Positions 40,675-49,557 of a stretch of 64,000 nucleotides of DNA are shown here, piece by piece. The position numbers were made by a program, and so were the translations under genes. The first letter of the stretch is position 1, and each line of letters starts with the position of its first letter. The stretch lies in contig NZ_JACDXU010000003.1 in assembly GCF_020539485.1 (NCBI RefSeq), forward strand, positions 124,001 to 188,000, read 5' to 3'. The DNA comes from Fulverythrobacter ferritrahens. Its GTDB lineage: Bacteria > Pseudomonadota > Alphaproteobacteria > Sphingomonadales > Sphingomonadaceae. The notes below the pieces were generated by a model that made no database searches, was not told the DNA's origin, and saw only the letters and a program-made list of their open reading frames with translations.

Positions 40675-41235
40675 ATGACGCAACCAACCGGCTTGAAGGG
40701 ACAACTCGTCGAGGAGACGATCAATATGGTAAGCGCGGGCGAGGGTGAGCCTAGTTTGCGTGAGCTCGCAAAGCGGCTCGGCGTCTCCGCGATGGCTCTC
40801 TATCGCCACTTTCCCAATAAAGCGGCGCTATTGGAAGCTGTGATTCAGGCAGGGTTCGAAATGCTCCGTGCCGAACTTGAAAAGGCGGATACTTCTGCCG
40901 AGAACGAAGCCGCGCTTGTCGCGCAGGGCATGGCTTACGTGAATTTCGCTACAACACGCCCCCAGCTTTTCCGTCTGATGTTCGGTGGGGAGAACTCTGT
41001 TCAAGCCCAGCTTCCAGCCCGGGAGGGCGCGTATATCGTTATGATGCAACGGATAGAGCGTGCGTCTCGCTCACCTGTACCCGGGGCTGCGCTCGCCTGT
41101 TGGGCTGTGGTGCATGGCTTGGCGATACTTCAGATCGACCGTCAGCGCGGGCTTCAAAATCAGGAAATCCAGCAAGCATTGGAGATCGTTGTTCGCGGGG
41201 CCCTGCGAGGAAGCGCGCCACCGGAGGGGCAATAG
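40675..41235 (+). CDS. TetR/AcrR-family transcriptional regulator
   Basis: A 186-residue regulator with an N-terminal HTH (SLRELAKRLGVSAMALYRHFPNKAALLEAV, residues about 24-53) and a ligand-binding C-terminal domain (TetR_C type, FATTRPQLFRLMFGG). The ATG at 40675 is preferred to a GTG four codons upstream because AGGG lies about 10 bases before it. It probably represses itself and the divergent GST gene through the palindrome at 40626-40646. Confidence 0.87.
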   Translation: MTQPTGLKGQLVEETINMVSAGEGEPSLRELAKRLGVSAMALYRHFPNKAALLEAVIQAGFEMLRAELEKADTSAENEAALVAQGMAYVNFATTRPQLFRLMFGGENSVQAQLPAREGAYIVMMQRIERASRSPVPGAALACWAVVHGLAILQIDRQRGLQNQEIQQALEIVVRGALRGSAPPEGQ

Positions 41236-41310
41236 CAGAGGCTAACCGCTGCCGTTGCCTTTCAGCGGGCACTAATGCTCACAAGGGTTCGCGCCTAACG
41301 TCCCTAAAAA

Positions 41311-42687
41311 TCAGACAATCGCGCCGAACAGATCGTGCGCGTCCGCGTCTTCCACTTCCACCTGCACGAAATCGCCCGGTTTCAGGCTGGCCGGGACATT
41401 GCGCAGATAGACGCTGCCGTCGATCTCCGGTGCATCGGCCTGGCTGCGGCCGGTGGCGCCGATGTCGCCATCTTCGTCGGGCTCGCCCACTTCGTCGATG
41501 ATGACGGACAAGGTGCGGCCGATCTTCGCCTGTAGCTTGGCGGCGCTGATCGCCTCGGTCTTTTCCATGATCCGGGCGTAGCGTTCTTTCTTGACCTCTT
41601 CCGGCACGGCGCCGGGCAGGTCGTTGGCCGCCGCGCCTTCGACCGGTTCGAACCGGAAGGCGCCCACACGGTCAAGCTGGGCTTCGTCCAGCCAGTCGAG
41701 CAGATATTGGAAGTCAGCTTCCGTTTCGCCGGGGAAGCCAACTACGAAGCTGGAACGGATCGCGATGTCCGGGCAGATCTCCCGCCAGCTTTTCAGCCGT
41801 TCGAGCACCTTGGCTTCGTTCGCCGGGCGCTTCATGGCCTTCAGCACATTCGGGCTGGCATGCTGGAACGGAATGTCGAGATAGGGCGTCAGCAGCCCTT
41901 CCGCCATCAGCGGGATCACCGCATCGACATGGGGATAGGGATAGACATAGTGCAGCCGCACCCAGGGCGTATCGCCTTCCGGCGTGCGCAGCTGGCCCAG
42001 TTCGCGGGCGAGGTCGGTCATATGGGTGCGGACGGGGTGGCCCTTCCACTCGCGTTCCTCGTGCCGCACATCCACGCCATAGGCGGAGGTGTCCTGGCTG
42101 ATGACCAGCAATTCCTTCGTGCCGGCGGCCACCAGCTTTTCCGCCTCGCGCAGCACGGCATCCACCCGGCGGCTGACGAGCTTGCCGCGCAATTGCGGGA
42201 TGATGCAGAAGGCGCAGGAATGATTGCAGCCCTCGGAAATCTTGAGGTAGCTGTAATGGCGCGGGGTCAGCTTCACATCGGCCAGATCGGCACGGGCCGG
42301 GATCAGGTCGACGAAGGGGCCCTGGCTGGGCGGGGCGGCATCGTGGACGGCTTCCACCACCTGTTCATATTGATGGGCGCCGGTCACGGCCAGCACATCG
42401 GGGAAGCGGGCGCGGATCAGCTCCGCCTCGTTGCCCATGCAGCCGGTCACGATCACGCGGCCATTCTCGGCAATCGCCTCGCCAATGGCGGCAAGGCTTT
42501 CTTCCTTGGCGGAATCGAGGAAGCCGCAGGTGTTCACCAGCACCACGTCGGCGCCGGAATAATCCGGGCTCATCGTGTAACCGTCTGCCCGCAGGCGCGT
42601 AAGGATGCGTTCGGAATCCACCAGTGCCTTGGGGCAGCCGAGGCTGACCATGCCGACCTTGGGGGCTTCCTTGATAGTTGTGGCCAT
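41311..42687 (-). CDS. rimO: Ribosomal protein S12 methylthiotransferase
   Basis: RimO is a radical-SAM enzyme that adds a methylthio group to the conserved aspartate of ribosomal protein S12. The 458-residue product has the N-terminal MTTase domain with cluster cysteines Cys18, Cys54 and Cys83, the radical-SAM triad Cys154, 158 and 161 ([10 protein letters not shown]), and a C-terminal TRAM domain (about 375-458). Divergent from the small membrane protein that follows. Confidence 0.95.
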   Translation of the reverse strand: MATTIKEAPKVGMVSLGCPKALVDSERILTRLRADGYTMSPDYSGADVVLVNTCGFLDSAKEESLAAIGEAIAENGRVIVTGCMGNEAELIRARFPDVLAVTGAHQYEQVVEAVHDAAPPSQGPFVDLIPARADLADVKLTPRHYSYLKISEGCNHSCAFCIIPQLRGKLVSRRVDAVLREAEKLVAAGTKELLVISQDTSAYGVDVRHEEREWKGHPVRTHMTDLARELGQLRTPEGDTPWVRLHYVYPYPHVDAVIPLMAEGLLTPYLDIPFQHASPNVLKAMKRPANEAKVLERLKSWREICPDIAIRSSFVVGFPGETEADFQYLLDWLDEAQLDRVGAFRFEPVEGAAANDLPGAVPEEVKKERYARIMEKTEAISAAKLQAKIGRTLSVIIDEVGEPDEDGDIGATGRSQADAPEIDGSVYLRNVPASLKPGDFVQVEVEDADAHDLFGAIV

Positions 42688-42758
42688 GGCGCGCGCCCCT
42701 ATCTATCCTGGCTGGCGGAGTCACGCGCAATCATGCACGCGGGACTGGAGGCTATACC

Positions 42759-43157
42759 ATGGGTCCGATCAACTATACGGCGGTTTTTCTGGGTGCGCTC
42801 GCCTTCTTCGCGGTTGGCGCGGCCTGGTACAGCCTGCTGTTCGGCAAGGCCTGGCAACGCGCTGCGGGGTTGAGCGCGGAGCAGTTGAAGGGCGCGAGCA
42901 TGCCGATGATATTCGGCCTGTGCTTTGTGGCGGAACTGGTGATTTCCTGGATGCTGGGCCACCAGATCGCGCGCACCAGCCCGCCGCCGCATGTGATCAT
43001 GATGTTCGCACTGGGCTTTGCCGGCGCGCTGATGATCCCGGCGATTGCCATCAATTACCTGTTCCAGCGCAAGCCGCTGAAGCTGTTCCTGATCGATTCC
43101 GGCCATTTCCTTGTCGGCATGGCGGCGATGGGTGCGGTGCATCTGGCGCTTTACTGA
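42759..43157 (+). CDS. DUF1761 family membrane protein
   Basis: A 132-residue protein with four predicted transmembrane helices. The N-terminal YTAVFLGALAFFAVGAAWYSLLFGKAW motif and ISWMLGH segment match DUF1761. Function is unknown. ATG at 42759 has CTGGAGG 8 bases upstream. It ends 7 bp before the convergent K+ channel gene. Confidence 0.8.
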   Translation: MGPINYTAVFLGALAFFAVGAAWYSLLFGKAWQRAAGLSAEQLKGASMPMIFGLCFVAELVISWMLGHQIARTSPPPHVIMMFALGFAGALMIPAIAINYLFQRKPLKLFLIDSGHFLVGMAAMGAVHLALY

Positions 43158-43164
43158 GGAAGCG

Positions 43165-44217
43165 TCAGGAGGGGGGCGGGGCTTCCTGCGCGCAGGTAGG
43201 CAGGATTTCCACCACCACGTCGCCGGGTTGCAGCGATCCGGCTTCGTCTTCCCAGAAGCCGATCACCCTTTCCCCCCGATAGATGCGCAGGCCCATGCCG
43301 CCGGTTGCCAGGCTGCGGAGCGGCTTTCCGATCTCTTCCGGTCGCACTGGCCGTTCGACCAGCTGGACGTTCCCCGAGACGGAGGCGAGGTCTGCCAGAT
43401 AATCGGCCACATGGCTGCCTTGCGCCGATCCTGCCAGCAGCAGGCCGGTAAAGCGCACGGGGTTGATTACATTGTCCGCCCCGGCCTGCCGGGCGAGGAT
43501 TTCGTTATCCTCCGCCCGTACCACCACGCTGATCGGTACCTTGGGCGCGAGGTGGCGTACGGTCAGCACGATCAGGATCGAGGCATCGTCACGCCCGGCG
43601 GAAACCAGCACGGTCTGTGCCTGCGCGATGCGTACGGCGATCAGGTTTTCGTCGCGCGCGGCATCGGCGCAGATCACGTTGCAGCCCATCTCCTCGGCGA
43701 TCTGCAGCCGCTCCTCGCTGGTGTCCATCACCACGATGGAATTGGCATCGGTGCCCCGTTCGATCAGTTCGGCCACCGCTTCGGAGCCGCTGACGCCGAA
43801 GCCCAGGACCACAACATGGCCGGAAAGCTGTTTCTGGATGCGGGCCATGCGGAATCTCTCCCAGCTGCGCTTGATGATGAAATTATAGGCAGTGCCCACG
43901 AAAATGAAGATCACCGCGAAACGGATGGGGGTGACAATCACCGCCTCGATCAGGCGCGAACGGTCGCTGATCGGGGCAATGTCCCCAAAGCCCGTGGTGG
44001 TGATGGAGATCATGGTGAAATAGACCACGTCCAGGAAGCTCACCTGGCCGTCATGATTGTCCACCAGCCCTTCGCGATCGGCATAATGGACCAGCACCAC
44101 GAAGAAGATCAGCGCCAGCGCAGCTGAAAGGCGCAGTGCCAGATCGGCCCAGACCGGCACGCGCACCGCGCGGCGCAAGGGCCGGAAACGGCGGGCGGCG
44201 GAAAAGGGCCGCTTCAT
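43165..44217 (-). CDS. Two-TM potassium channel with TrkA_N (RCK) domain
   Basis: A 350-residue channel subunit: a transmembrane helix at about 25-45, the pore helix and selectivity filter TTTGFGD at 73-79, a second transmembrane helix, then a cytosolic NAD-binding RCK/TrkA_N domain (VVVLGFGVSGSEAVAEL near 135) and a short C-terminal domain with GERVIGFW. It would carry K+ (or a related ion) and be gated by ligand. Its start overlaps the stop of the M23 peptidase gene by one base, so it belongs to the serS-surE operon. Confidence 0.88.
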   Translation of the reverse strand: MKRPFSAARRFRPLRRAVRVPVWADLALRLSAALALIFFVVLVHYADREGLVDNHDGQVSFLDVVYFTMISITTTGFGDIAPISDRSRLIEAVIVTPIRFAVIFIFVGTAYNFIIKRSWERFRMARIQKQLSGHVVVLGFGVSGSEAVAELIERGTDANSIVVMDTSEERLQIAEEMGCNVICADAARDENLIAVRIAQAQTVLVSAGRDDASILIVLTVRHLAPKVPISVVVRAEDNEILARQAGADNVINPVRFTGLLLAGSAQGSHVADYLADLASVSGNVQLVERPVRPEEIGKPLRSLATGGMGLRIYRGERVIGFWEDEAGSLQPGDVVVEILPTCAQEAPPPS

Positions 44218-45020
44218 CAGCCGCCCTCTTTCAACCCAAGGCGGGGTGCGGGATCTATCGGCTGGCCATTCTGGCGGATTTCGAAATGGAGTTCGGGCCC
44301 TGTCGCCTCGCCGCTATGGCCGCCGAGGCCGATACGTTCGCCCGCGCGGATCGTCTCTCCCTTCTTCACGGTGACCTTTTCCAGATGGCCATAGGCGGTG
44401 TGCCAGCCATTGCCGTGGTCTATCACCACCAGATTGCCGAAGCGTTCCGGTGCCTTGCCCGCGAAGATTACCGTGCCAGAAGCGGCGGCGCGCACCATGT
44501 CGCCATCCTTCACGCGGAAATCCAGGCCTTCATGTCCGCCGCCGTCGGCCCGGCGGCGCCAGCCCAGCAACACAGCACCGTCATGCGGGCGGCGAAATGC
44601 CGGTTCCTTGATCTCGATCGGCTTCGGGTTGGAAATTACCGCCGGGATGATCAGCCTTTTTCCGACTTTCAACGTGGCGTCGGGCTTGATCCCGTTGGCC
44701 TGCGCTATCAGGTCGAACGGCACGCCGTATTGGAAGCCGATGGCAAAGCCGGTATCGCCCCCCTTCACCACATGGACGCGCTGGCGCGGGATGATGAGCT
44801 TCTGGCCAAGCTTTACGACATAGGGCTCGGCAAGGCCATTGGCCTCGGCAATCGCCACCAGCGGCACGTTGGCGCGGTTGGCGATGCCGCCCAGCGTTTC
44901 GCCGGGAGCCACCACATGCTCTGTCTCTGTCGCAGGGTCGGGCTTTTTATCGTTCGTGGCCGCCACCAGCAGCACTGCCGCGAGCGGCAGCATCCAGTGC
45001 CGGGCACGGCCGGATAACAT
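44217..45020 (-). CDS. M23 family metallopeptidase with two LysM domains
   Basis: A 267-residue exported peptidoglycan-binding protein. An N-terminal hydrophobic segment (about 10-22) is followed by two LysM motifs (about 35-80 and 83-130; VAPGETLGGIANRANV, VVKGGDTGFAIGFQYGV) and a lysostaphin-like M23 domain with ligands in HEGLDFRV and HTAYGHLE plus ELHFEIR. It probably cuts peptide crosslinks or, as for NlpD/EnvC relatives, regulates amidases. Coupled to surE by a one-base overlap; nlpD next to surE is a common arrangement. Confidence 0.87.
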   Translation of the reverse strand: MLSGRARHWMLPLAAVLLVAATNDKKPDPATETEHVVAPGETLGGIANRANVPLVAIAEANGLAEPYVVKLGQKLIIPRQRVHVVKGGDTGFAIGFQYGVPFDLIAQANGIKPDATLKVGKRLIIPAVISNPKPIEIKEPAFRRPHDGAVLLGWRRRADGGGHEGLDFRVKDGDMVRAAASGTVIFAGKAPERFGNLVVIDHGNGWHTAYGHLEKVTVKKGETIRAGERIGLGGHSGEATGPELHFEIRQNGQPIDPAPRLGLKEGG

Positions 45021-45772
45021 CAGGCAAACCTTTCAGCCAGCGCGCCGATCGCCGCGTGATGCGTCAGGTCGAGCTGCAGGGGCGTTATCGAGATATAGCC
45101 GTCATTCACGGCCTCCAGATCGGTGCCGTGGTCCAGCGTGTGTTCCACATCCTCAAGGCCGAACCAGTAGTAAGGCCGCCCGCGCGGATCGACGCCTTCC
45201 ACCACGGAGCCGCGCGAATAATCGTGGAAGCCCTGCCGGGTCACGCGGATGCCGCGCACTTCTTCTGCCGGAAGGGCGGGGAAATTGACATTGATGACAG
45301 TGCGCTTTGCCATCTGCATGTCCAGCAGCGGGCGCAGCACCTTTTCCGCCCAGGCTTCGGCGGCCGCAAAGCCATGGCCGCGATCGCGCGTCGCCTGGCT
45401 CAGCGCGATGGCCGGAATGCCTGCCAGCGCGCCTTCCATCGCGGCGGAGATCGTGCCCGAATAGGTCACGTCATCCGCCAGGTTCTCGCCATTGTTGATG
45501 CCGGAAATGATGAGGTCGGGCTTGCCACCGGCAAACAGCTTGCTGAGGCCGAGATTGACGGAATCGGTCGGCGTGCCTGTGACCGAATAACGCCGCCCGC
45601 CATGTTCGCGCAGGCGCACGGGCATATGCAGGGTGAGCGAATGGCCCGCGCCGGAATTCTCTTCCGCCGGGGCGCAGACAGTCACGTCGTCGCTCAGCCG
45701 CGCGGCGATGGCTTCCAGCACGGCCATGCCGGGGGCGTTGATCCCGTCATCATTGGTGAGGAGGATGCGCAT
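45020..45772 (-). CDS. surE: 5'/3'-nucleotidase SurE
   Basis: SurE removes phosphate from nucleoside monophosphates and exopolyphosphate; it is linked to stationary-phase survival. The 250-residue product starts with MRILLTNDDGINAPG, carrying the metal aspartates, and has SGINNGENLADDVTYSGT. Start at 45772 is set by this motif. Fourteen bp separate it from serS upstream. Confidence 0.95.
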   Translation of the reverse strand: MRILLTNDDGINAPGMAVLEAIAARLSDDVTVCAPAEENSGAGHSLTLHMPVRLREHGGRRYSVTGTPTDSVNLGLSKLFAGGKPDLIISGINNGENLADDVTYSGTISAAMEGALAGIPAIALSQATRDRGHGFAAAEAWAEKVLRPLLDMQMAKRTVINVNFPALPAEEVRGIRVTRQGFHDYSRGSVVEGVDPRGRPYYWFGLEDVEHTLDHGTDLEAVNDGYISITPLQLDLTHHAAIGALAERFA

Positions 45773-45786
45773 TGCCGTGCCTTCCC

Positions 45787-47061
45787 TCAGGGTTCCAGCA
45801 CCGTCACGCCGCCCATATAGGGTTGCAGCGCAGCGGGCACTTCCACCGAACCATCGGCCTGCTGGTAATTCTCCAGGATCGCCACCAGCGTGCGGCCGAC
45901 GGCAAGGCCCGAGCCATTGAGCGTATGGACGAATTCGGTGCGCTTCGATCCTTCCGGCTTGAAGCGCGCATTCATCCGGCGGGCCTGATATTCGCCGCAC
46001 CAGCTGATCGAGCTGATCTCGCGATAAGCGCCTTGGCCGGGCAGCCACACTTCCAGATCGTAGGTCTTCTTCGCGGTGGCGCCCATGTCGCCGCTGCACA
46101 GCAGCACCTTGCGATAGGGCAGGCCCAGCGCTTCGAGGATGCTCTCGGCCGAGCGGACCATATGGTCATGCTCGACCTGCCACTGATCGGGACGGCAGAC
46201 GCTGACCAGCTCGACCTTCTCGAACTGGTGCTGGCGGATATAACCGCGCGTATCGCGCCCGGCGGCGCCCGCTTCGCTGCGGAAGCAGGGGGTGAGGGCA
46301 GTCATGCGGATGGGGAAGGCATCTTCCTCGAGAATCTGCTCGCGCACGGCATTGGTCAAGCTGACTTCGGCAGTGGGGATCAGCCAGCGGCCATCGGTGG
46401 TGCGAAACAGGTCTTCCGCGAATTTCGGCAGCTGTCCGGTGCCGAACACGGCCTCATCGCGCACCAGCAGGGGAACGGCGCATTCGGTGTAGGCATTCCG
46501 CAGAGTCTGCGTATCGAGCATGAATTGCGCGATGGCGCGCTGCAGCCGGGCCATCTGGCCGCGCAGGAAGGTGAAGCGCGCGCCCGACATGGCGGCGCCG
46601 GTTTCGAAATCCAGCCCCAGCGCCGGGCCGAGATCGGCATGTTCCTTCGGCGTGAAGTTGAATTCGCGCGGCGTGCCCCAGCGGGCAACCTCGACATTGT
46701 CCGTCTCGTCCGCGCCCAGCGGCACGTCATGCGCCGGGATGTTGGGCAGGGCGGCCAGCAGCGCGTCAAGCTCCGCGGCAAGGGCGCGTTCGTCCTCTTC
46801 CAGCGCAGGCAGGGTCTGCTTCAGTTCAGCCACTTCGGCCTTCAGCGCCTCGGCGGTTTCCTTGTCACCCTTGCCCATGGCCGCGCCGATTGCCTTGGAG
46901 GCTTCGTTGCGGCGGCTCTGCGCCTCTTGCATGCGCGTGGTGACTTCCCGCTTCCTCGTATCGAGGTCCAGGATCACGGTCGAGGCCGGTTCGGCCCCGC
47001 GCTTGGCCAGTCCCGCGTCGAACTCGGCGGGATTCTCACGGATATATCGCAGGTCGTGCAT
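45787..47061 (-). CDS. serS: Seryl-tRNA synthetase
   Basis: SerS charges tRNA-Ser and tRNA-Sec. The 424-residue product has the N-terminal long coiled-coil arm (about 25-105) that binds the variable arm of tRNA-Ser, then class II motifs: [26 protein letters not shown] and the C-terminal [18 protein letters not shown]. It heads the operon serS-surE-M23-K channel. Confidence 0.97.
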   Translation of the reverse strand: MHDLRYIRENPAEFDAGLAKRGAEPASTVILDLDTRKREVTTRMQEAQSRRNEASKAIGAAMGKGDKETAEALKAEVAELKQTLPALEEDERALAAELDALLAALPNIPAHDVPLGADETDNVEVARWGTPREFNFTPKEHADLGPALGLDFETGAAMSGARFTFLRGQMARLQRAIAQFMLDTQTLRNAYTECAVPLLVRDEAVFGTGQLPKFAEDLFRTTDGRWLIPTAEVSLTNAVREQILEEDAFPIRMTALTPCFRSEAGAAGRDTRGYIRQHQFEKVELVSVCRPDQWQVEHDHMVRSAESILEALGLPYRKVLLCSGDMGATAKKTYDLEVWLPGQGAYREISSISWCGEYQARRMNARFKPEGSKRTEFVHTLNGSGLAVGRTLVAILENYQQADGSVEVPAALQPYMGGVTVLEP

Positions 47062-47104
47062 GGGCGCGGGCTATGCCGCTTCGGCCCGCCCCATGCAAGA
47101 AGTG

Positions 47105-47302
47105 TCAGCCTTGCTTTACGCCGCAGGTATTCACCCCGATCAGCGAATAAAGCGGGCAGCTCCGCAGCAGGCCCGTTGCAAGCGGGATGATCCCTAGCCA
47201 GCCCCACGGGGTCTTGGGCCCCACGAATACCAGTGCGATCAGCACCAGCCCCACAAGGATGCGCAGAATACGGTCAGTCCGGCCTACATTGGTCTTGAAC
47301 AT
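47105..47302 (-). CDS. DUF2892 (YgaP-like) small membrane protein
   Basis: A 65-residue protein with two hydrophobic helices and the family's N-terminal NVGRTDRILRILVG and SCPLYSLIGVNTC segment. Function is unknown; members are often joined to or near rhodanese domains, but none is present here. It lies 43 bp upstream of serS on the same strand. Confidence 0.85.
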   Translation of the reverse strand: MFKTNVGRTDRILRILVGLVLIALVFVGPKTPWGWLGIIPLATGLLRSCPLYSLIGVNTCGVKQG

Positions 47303-47361
47303 GCCAGCCTCCTCTCCATGCCAGAACGGCAGGGAGGATCATGACATGCGGTGGCGCGGCG

Positions 47362-47871
47362 TCAATAAGCGGAAGCCTGCCGTTCCCGCAGAACCTGCGT
47401 CAGATAGGCGATCATGCGCGCCTCCGCATTGGGCAACATGCGAACGTAGATACGCCGTCCGTCCTGCGGGTCGCGGTGGCGCTCCACCATGCCTTCCTGT
47501 TCGAGCTGGGCAAGCGAGCGCAAAGCCGTGGTGGAAGGCACCAGCGAGGCAAGGCAGGCATCGCTTACCGTCACCTGCCGGTTGCGCCGGCTGGAAATGA
47601 AGAGATCCAGCAGGATATCCCAACCCGGTTCCCCGAACAGCCCGTTGGGAAACAGCTCACGCCGTGACTGGCGATGGCGATACATGGCTTCCGCGACATA
47701 AACCAGCAAGGTCTCGTTCGGCTCCTCTTCAGGCGAGCTCCAAGGGGAATGCTCAACGCCTTCCTCCTTTACCGGAGGCGCGGTCGTGGCGGCCCCTGCC
47801 ATGGATAGCAGCTGCTGGCTGAGTGCCAGCAGGCGGCTGGCGAAATCTGTCGGTTCATCAGGAGTGCTCAT
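47362..47871 (-). CDS. MarR-like winged-helix regulator
   Basis: A 169-residue protein with an acidic, low-complexity N-terminal section (1-60) and a winged helix at about 75-155: QVTVSDACLASLVPSTTALRS recognition helix and MVERHRDPQDGRRIYV wing. The target is not known. Neighbouring small membrane and regulatory genes on the same strand suggest a co-regulated group, but spacing (27 bp to the next) does not prove an operon. Confidence 0.75.
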   Translation of the reverse strand: MSTPDEPTDFASRLLALSQQLLSMAGAATTAPPVKEEGVEHSPWSSPEEEPNETLLVYVAEAMYRHRQSRRELFPNGLFGEPGWDILLDLFISSRRNRQVTVSDACLASLVPSTTALRSLAQLEQEGMVERHRDPQDGRRIYVRMLPNAEARMIAYLTQVLRERQASAY

Positions 47872-47898
47872 GGCAGCCCCATTCCCCCATTCGGCGCG

Positions 47899-48342
47899 TC
47901 ATGAGAGCCGCCAGCTGCGATAAGGGCCAGTCCTTCGCAGGCGAAGCCGGTGGCTGATCGTGCCTGCCAGCAGGATGCCCAGTTCCATGAAGATCGGCAA
48001 TTGCGTCATGCCCCAATAGGCGAGCTGATTTCCCTTCATGCCCATCAGCACAACGAAATGCCCCACCAGAACAATCAGCGCGGAGGCGCATAGCCACATG
48101 GGCCAGATCCGGTTCGCATGGAGCGCAAGCCAGAGGATTGCCAGGAAGAGCGATGTGTCCAGAACGGCGTGGACGGGTTCCAATGAGTCGAACCGCGACG
48201 GCTCCGAAAAGGCGTGATAGGCCGGATCCACCAGGACGTGCCGGATAAACACGAAGGCCGCGCCCCAGCGCTCCGGCGGGCCGCCCATCCATGCCACGAG
48301 GGCGAGGATGACCGCCAAAAAGAAGAGCAGAAAGGGAGGCAT
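47899..48342 (-). CDS. Putative four-helix membrane protein
   Basis: A 147-residue protein with hydrophobic segments at about 2-18, 58-78, 82-103 and 112-130. No known motif stands out. It lies 27 bp upstream of the MarR-like gene and 208 bp downstream of the membrane-anchored LuxR-type gene. Function unknown. Confidence 0.6.
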   Translation of the reverse strand: MPPFLLFFLAVILALVAWMGGPPERWGAAFVFIRHVLVDPAYHAFSEPSRFDSLEPVHAVLDTSLFLAILWLALHANRIWPMWLCASALIVLVGHFVVLMGMKGNQLAYWGMTQLPIFMELGILLAGTISHRLRLRRTGPYRSWRLS

Positions 48343-48550
48343 TACGCCTTGCGCTCATCCACCGTTCTGCCGCGAAACTCGGTCAGGCGAGGCCATGCGG
48401 AGCGATATGAGTGCTGATTCCGTACTTGAACCCCCCGCGAGCCGTATCGTTGCACGGTCCGGCTGATCGGGGGGAATGGCTGATCTTCATCGCGTCGCGT
48501 CCTCGTTCGGGCGGGCGGATCGGCCCGGCAAAGCGGAGATGACCGCGAGG

Positions 48551-49072
48551 TCAATGGCCCAGGATGCGCGAAGCCTCGATGAATACCGCCATGCCGCCCA
48601 GCGCCAGAAGCAGGATCGCCAGCGCCATCAGCAAAATCGCACCGATCCGCATCAAGGTTCCATTTGGACCCTCGAACATCTCCGGAACGACGTGGTGCCC
48701 CCCTTTTTTGTCCGTTTCGCCATGGCTGATCCCTTCCACTGGCGCCGAAGCAAGAGACATGGACTCCGCGTCGTCCATCGAAACCATTTCGGCGTGTTCG
48801 GCAGGTTCCGCTATACGTGAATTTTCATATGTCATTGCGTCGCATATAGCGCAAAGGCGGCGATACTCCTGGGCCAGCTCCCCGCGGGTGCCAGCGTTGA
48901 GTTTGGTTTTGGCGAACTGGATGCGCTGGTCGACCGTATGTGGGGAGATGCCGAGCTCGCGCGCGATCTCCTTCGACGTCTTATGTTGCACCAGCAGGTC
49001 AAGCACATCCTTCTGCTTGGCGGTGAGTGCCGCCAAGAGGGCAATATCGTCCCCGGAGGAATCCCTATCCAT
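48551..49072 (-). CDS. LuxR-type helix-turn-helix protein with a C-terminal membrane anchor
   Basis: A 173-residue protein. Residues about 12-72 form a LuxR/FixJ-type HTH (LTAKQKDVLDLLVQHKTSKE, then ISPHTVDQRIQFAKTKL). After a variable linker, residues 138-165 form a single hydrophobic helix (LMRIGAILLMALAILLLAL). A DNA-binding domain tethered to the membrane by its C terminus would be an unusual one-component regulator. The start at 49072 is chosen because the N-terminal extension is not part of the fold. The 208-bp gap downstream contains no gene. Confidence 0.75.
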   Translation of the reverse strand: MDRDSSGDDIALLAALTAKQKDVLDLLVQHKTSKEIARELGISPHTVDQRIQFAKTKLNAGTRGELAQEYRRLCAICDAMTYENSRIAEPAEHAEMVSMDDAESMSLASAPVEGISHGETDKKGGHHVVPEMFEGPNGTLMRIGAILLMALAILLLALGGMAVFIEASRILGH

Positions 49073-49357
49073 AACGACCTTGGCGCGCCCGATCACCGGT
49101 TGCGCTTCCCCATGAAACGCTTCAACTTCAAATGCCTGGCTGCGTCTCTGGCTCAATTCAATATGGATGGTTCACGTCCAAGGCAAGCCGATCCGCACGG
49201 ATCGGCTGGGATGATATATCCGTTTTCGATCAGAAATTGTGAAGCTTCGTCAGTCCCTTACGTGATGTCCCGTATCGGACTGCCCATGCGCAGCGGGCAA
49301 GCGGAACCGCCCGGAGGCCTTCGGGCGTCCGGTTATGCGTCCATCTCCTGAGGGAAA
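49073..49357. other. Region upstream of the LuxR-type gene and downstream of tRNA-Val
   Basis: A 285-bp gap. Near 49308-49333 it contains a GC-rich hairpin with arms GCCCG and CGGGC that could be a processing or termination structure for the tRNA on the minus strand. Nothing else is recognisable. Confidence 0.4.
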
Positions 49358-49432
49358 TGGTGGGCGCGGCAAGGATTGAACTTGCGACCCCACCCGTGTG
49401 AAGGGTGTGCTCTACCACTGAGCTACGCGCCC
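49358..49432 (-). tRNA. tRNA-Val (anticodon CAC)
   Basis: A cloverleaf folds on the minus strand: acceptor GGGCGCG with CGCGCCC, D-arm GCTC...GAGC, anticodon stem CACCC/GGGTG with loop TTCACAC giving CAC, and T-arm GCAAG-TTCAATC-CTTGC. The 3-prime CCA is encoded. No insertion or att site is visible next to it. Confidence 0.95.
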
Positions 49433-49557
49433 GCCGAATAGTGAAGGAACGAGGCTCCCTCACGGCAGGGGCGCGCCCTTGCCATGGCTGCGCGGCAAAC
49501 TCAAGCGCAAACAGGGAGGATTTGTTCAACTCGTTTCCTCCTGCCTGCATCCGAAGT

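Noticed and set aside
49308-49432. Integrated element at tRNA-Val
   Set aside because: No integrase, no direct repeat of the tRNA 3-prime end and no foreign-looking genes were seen on either side.
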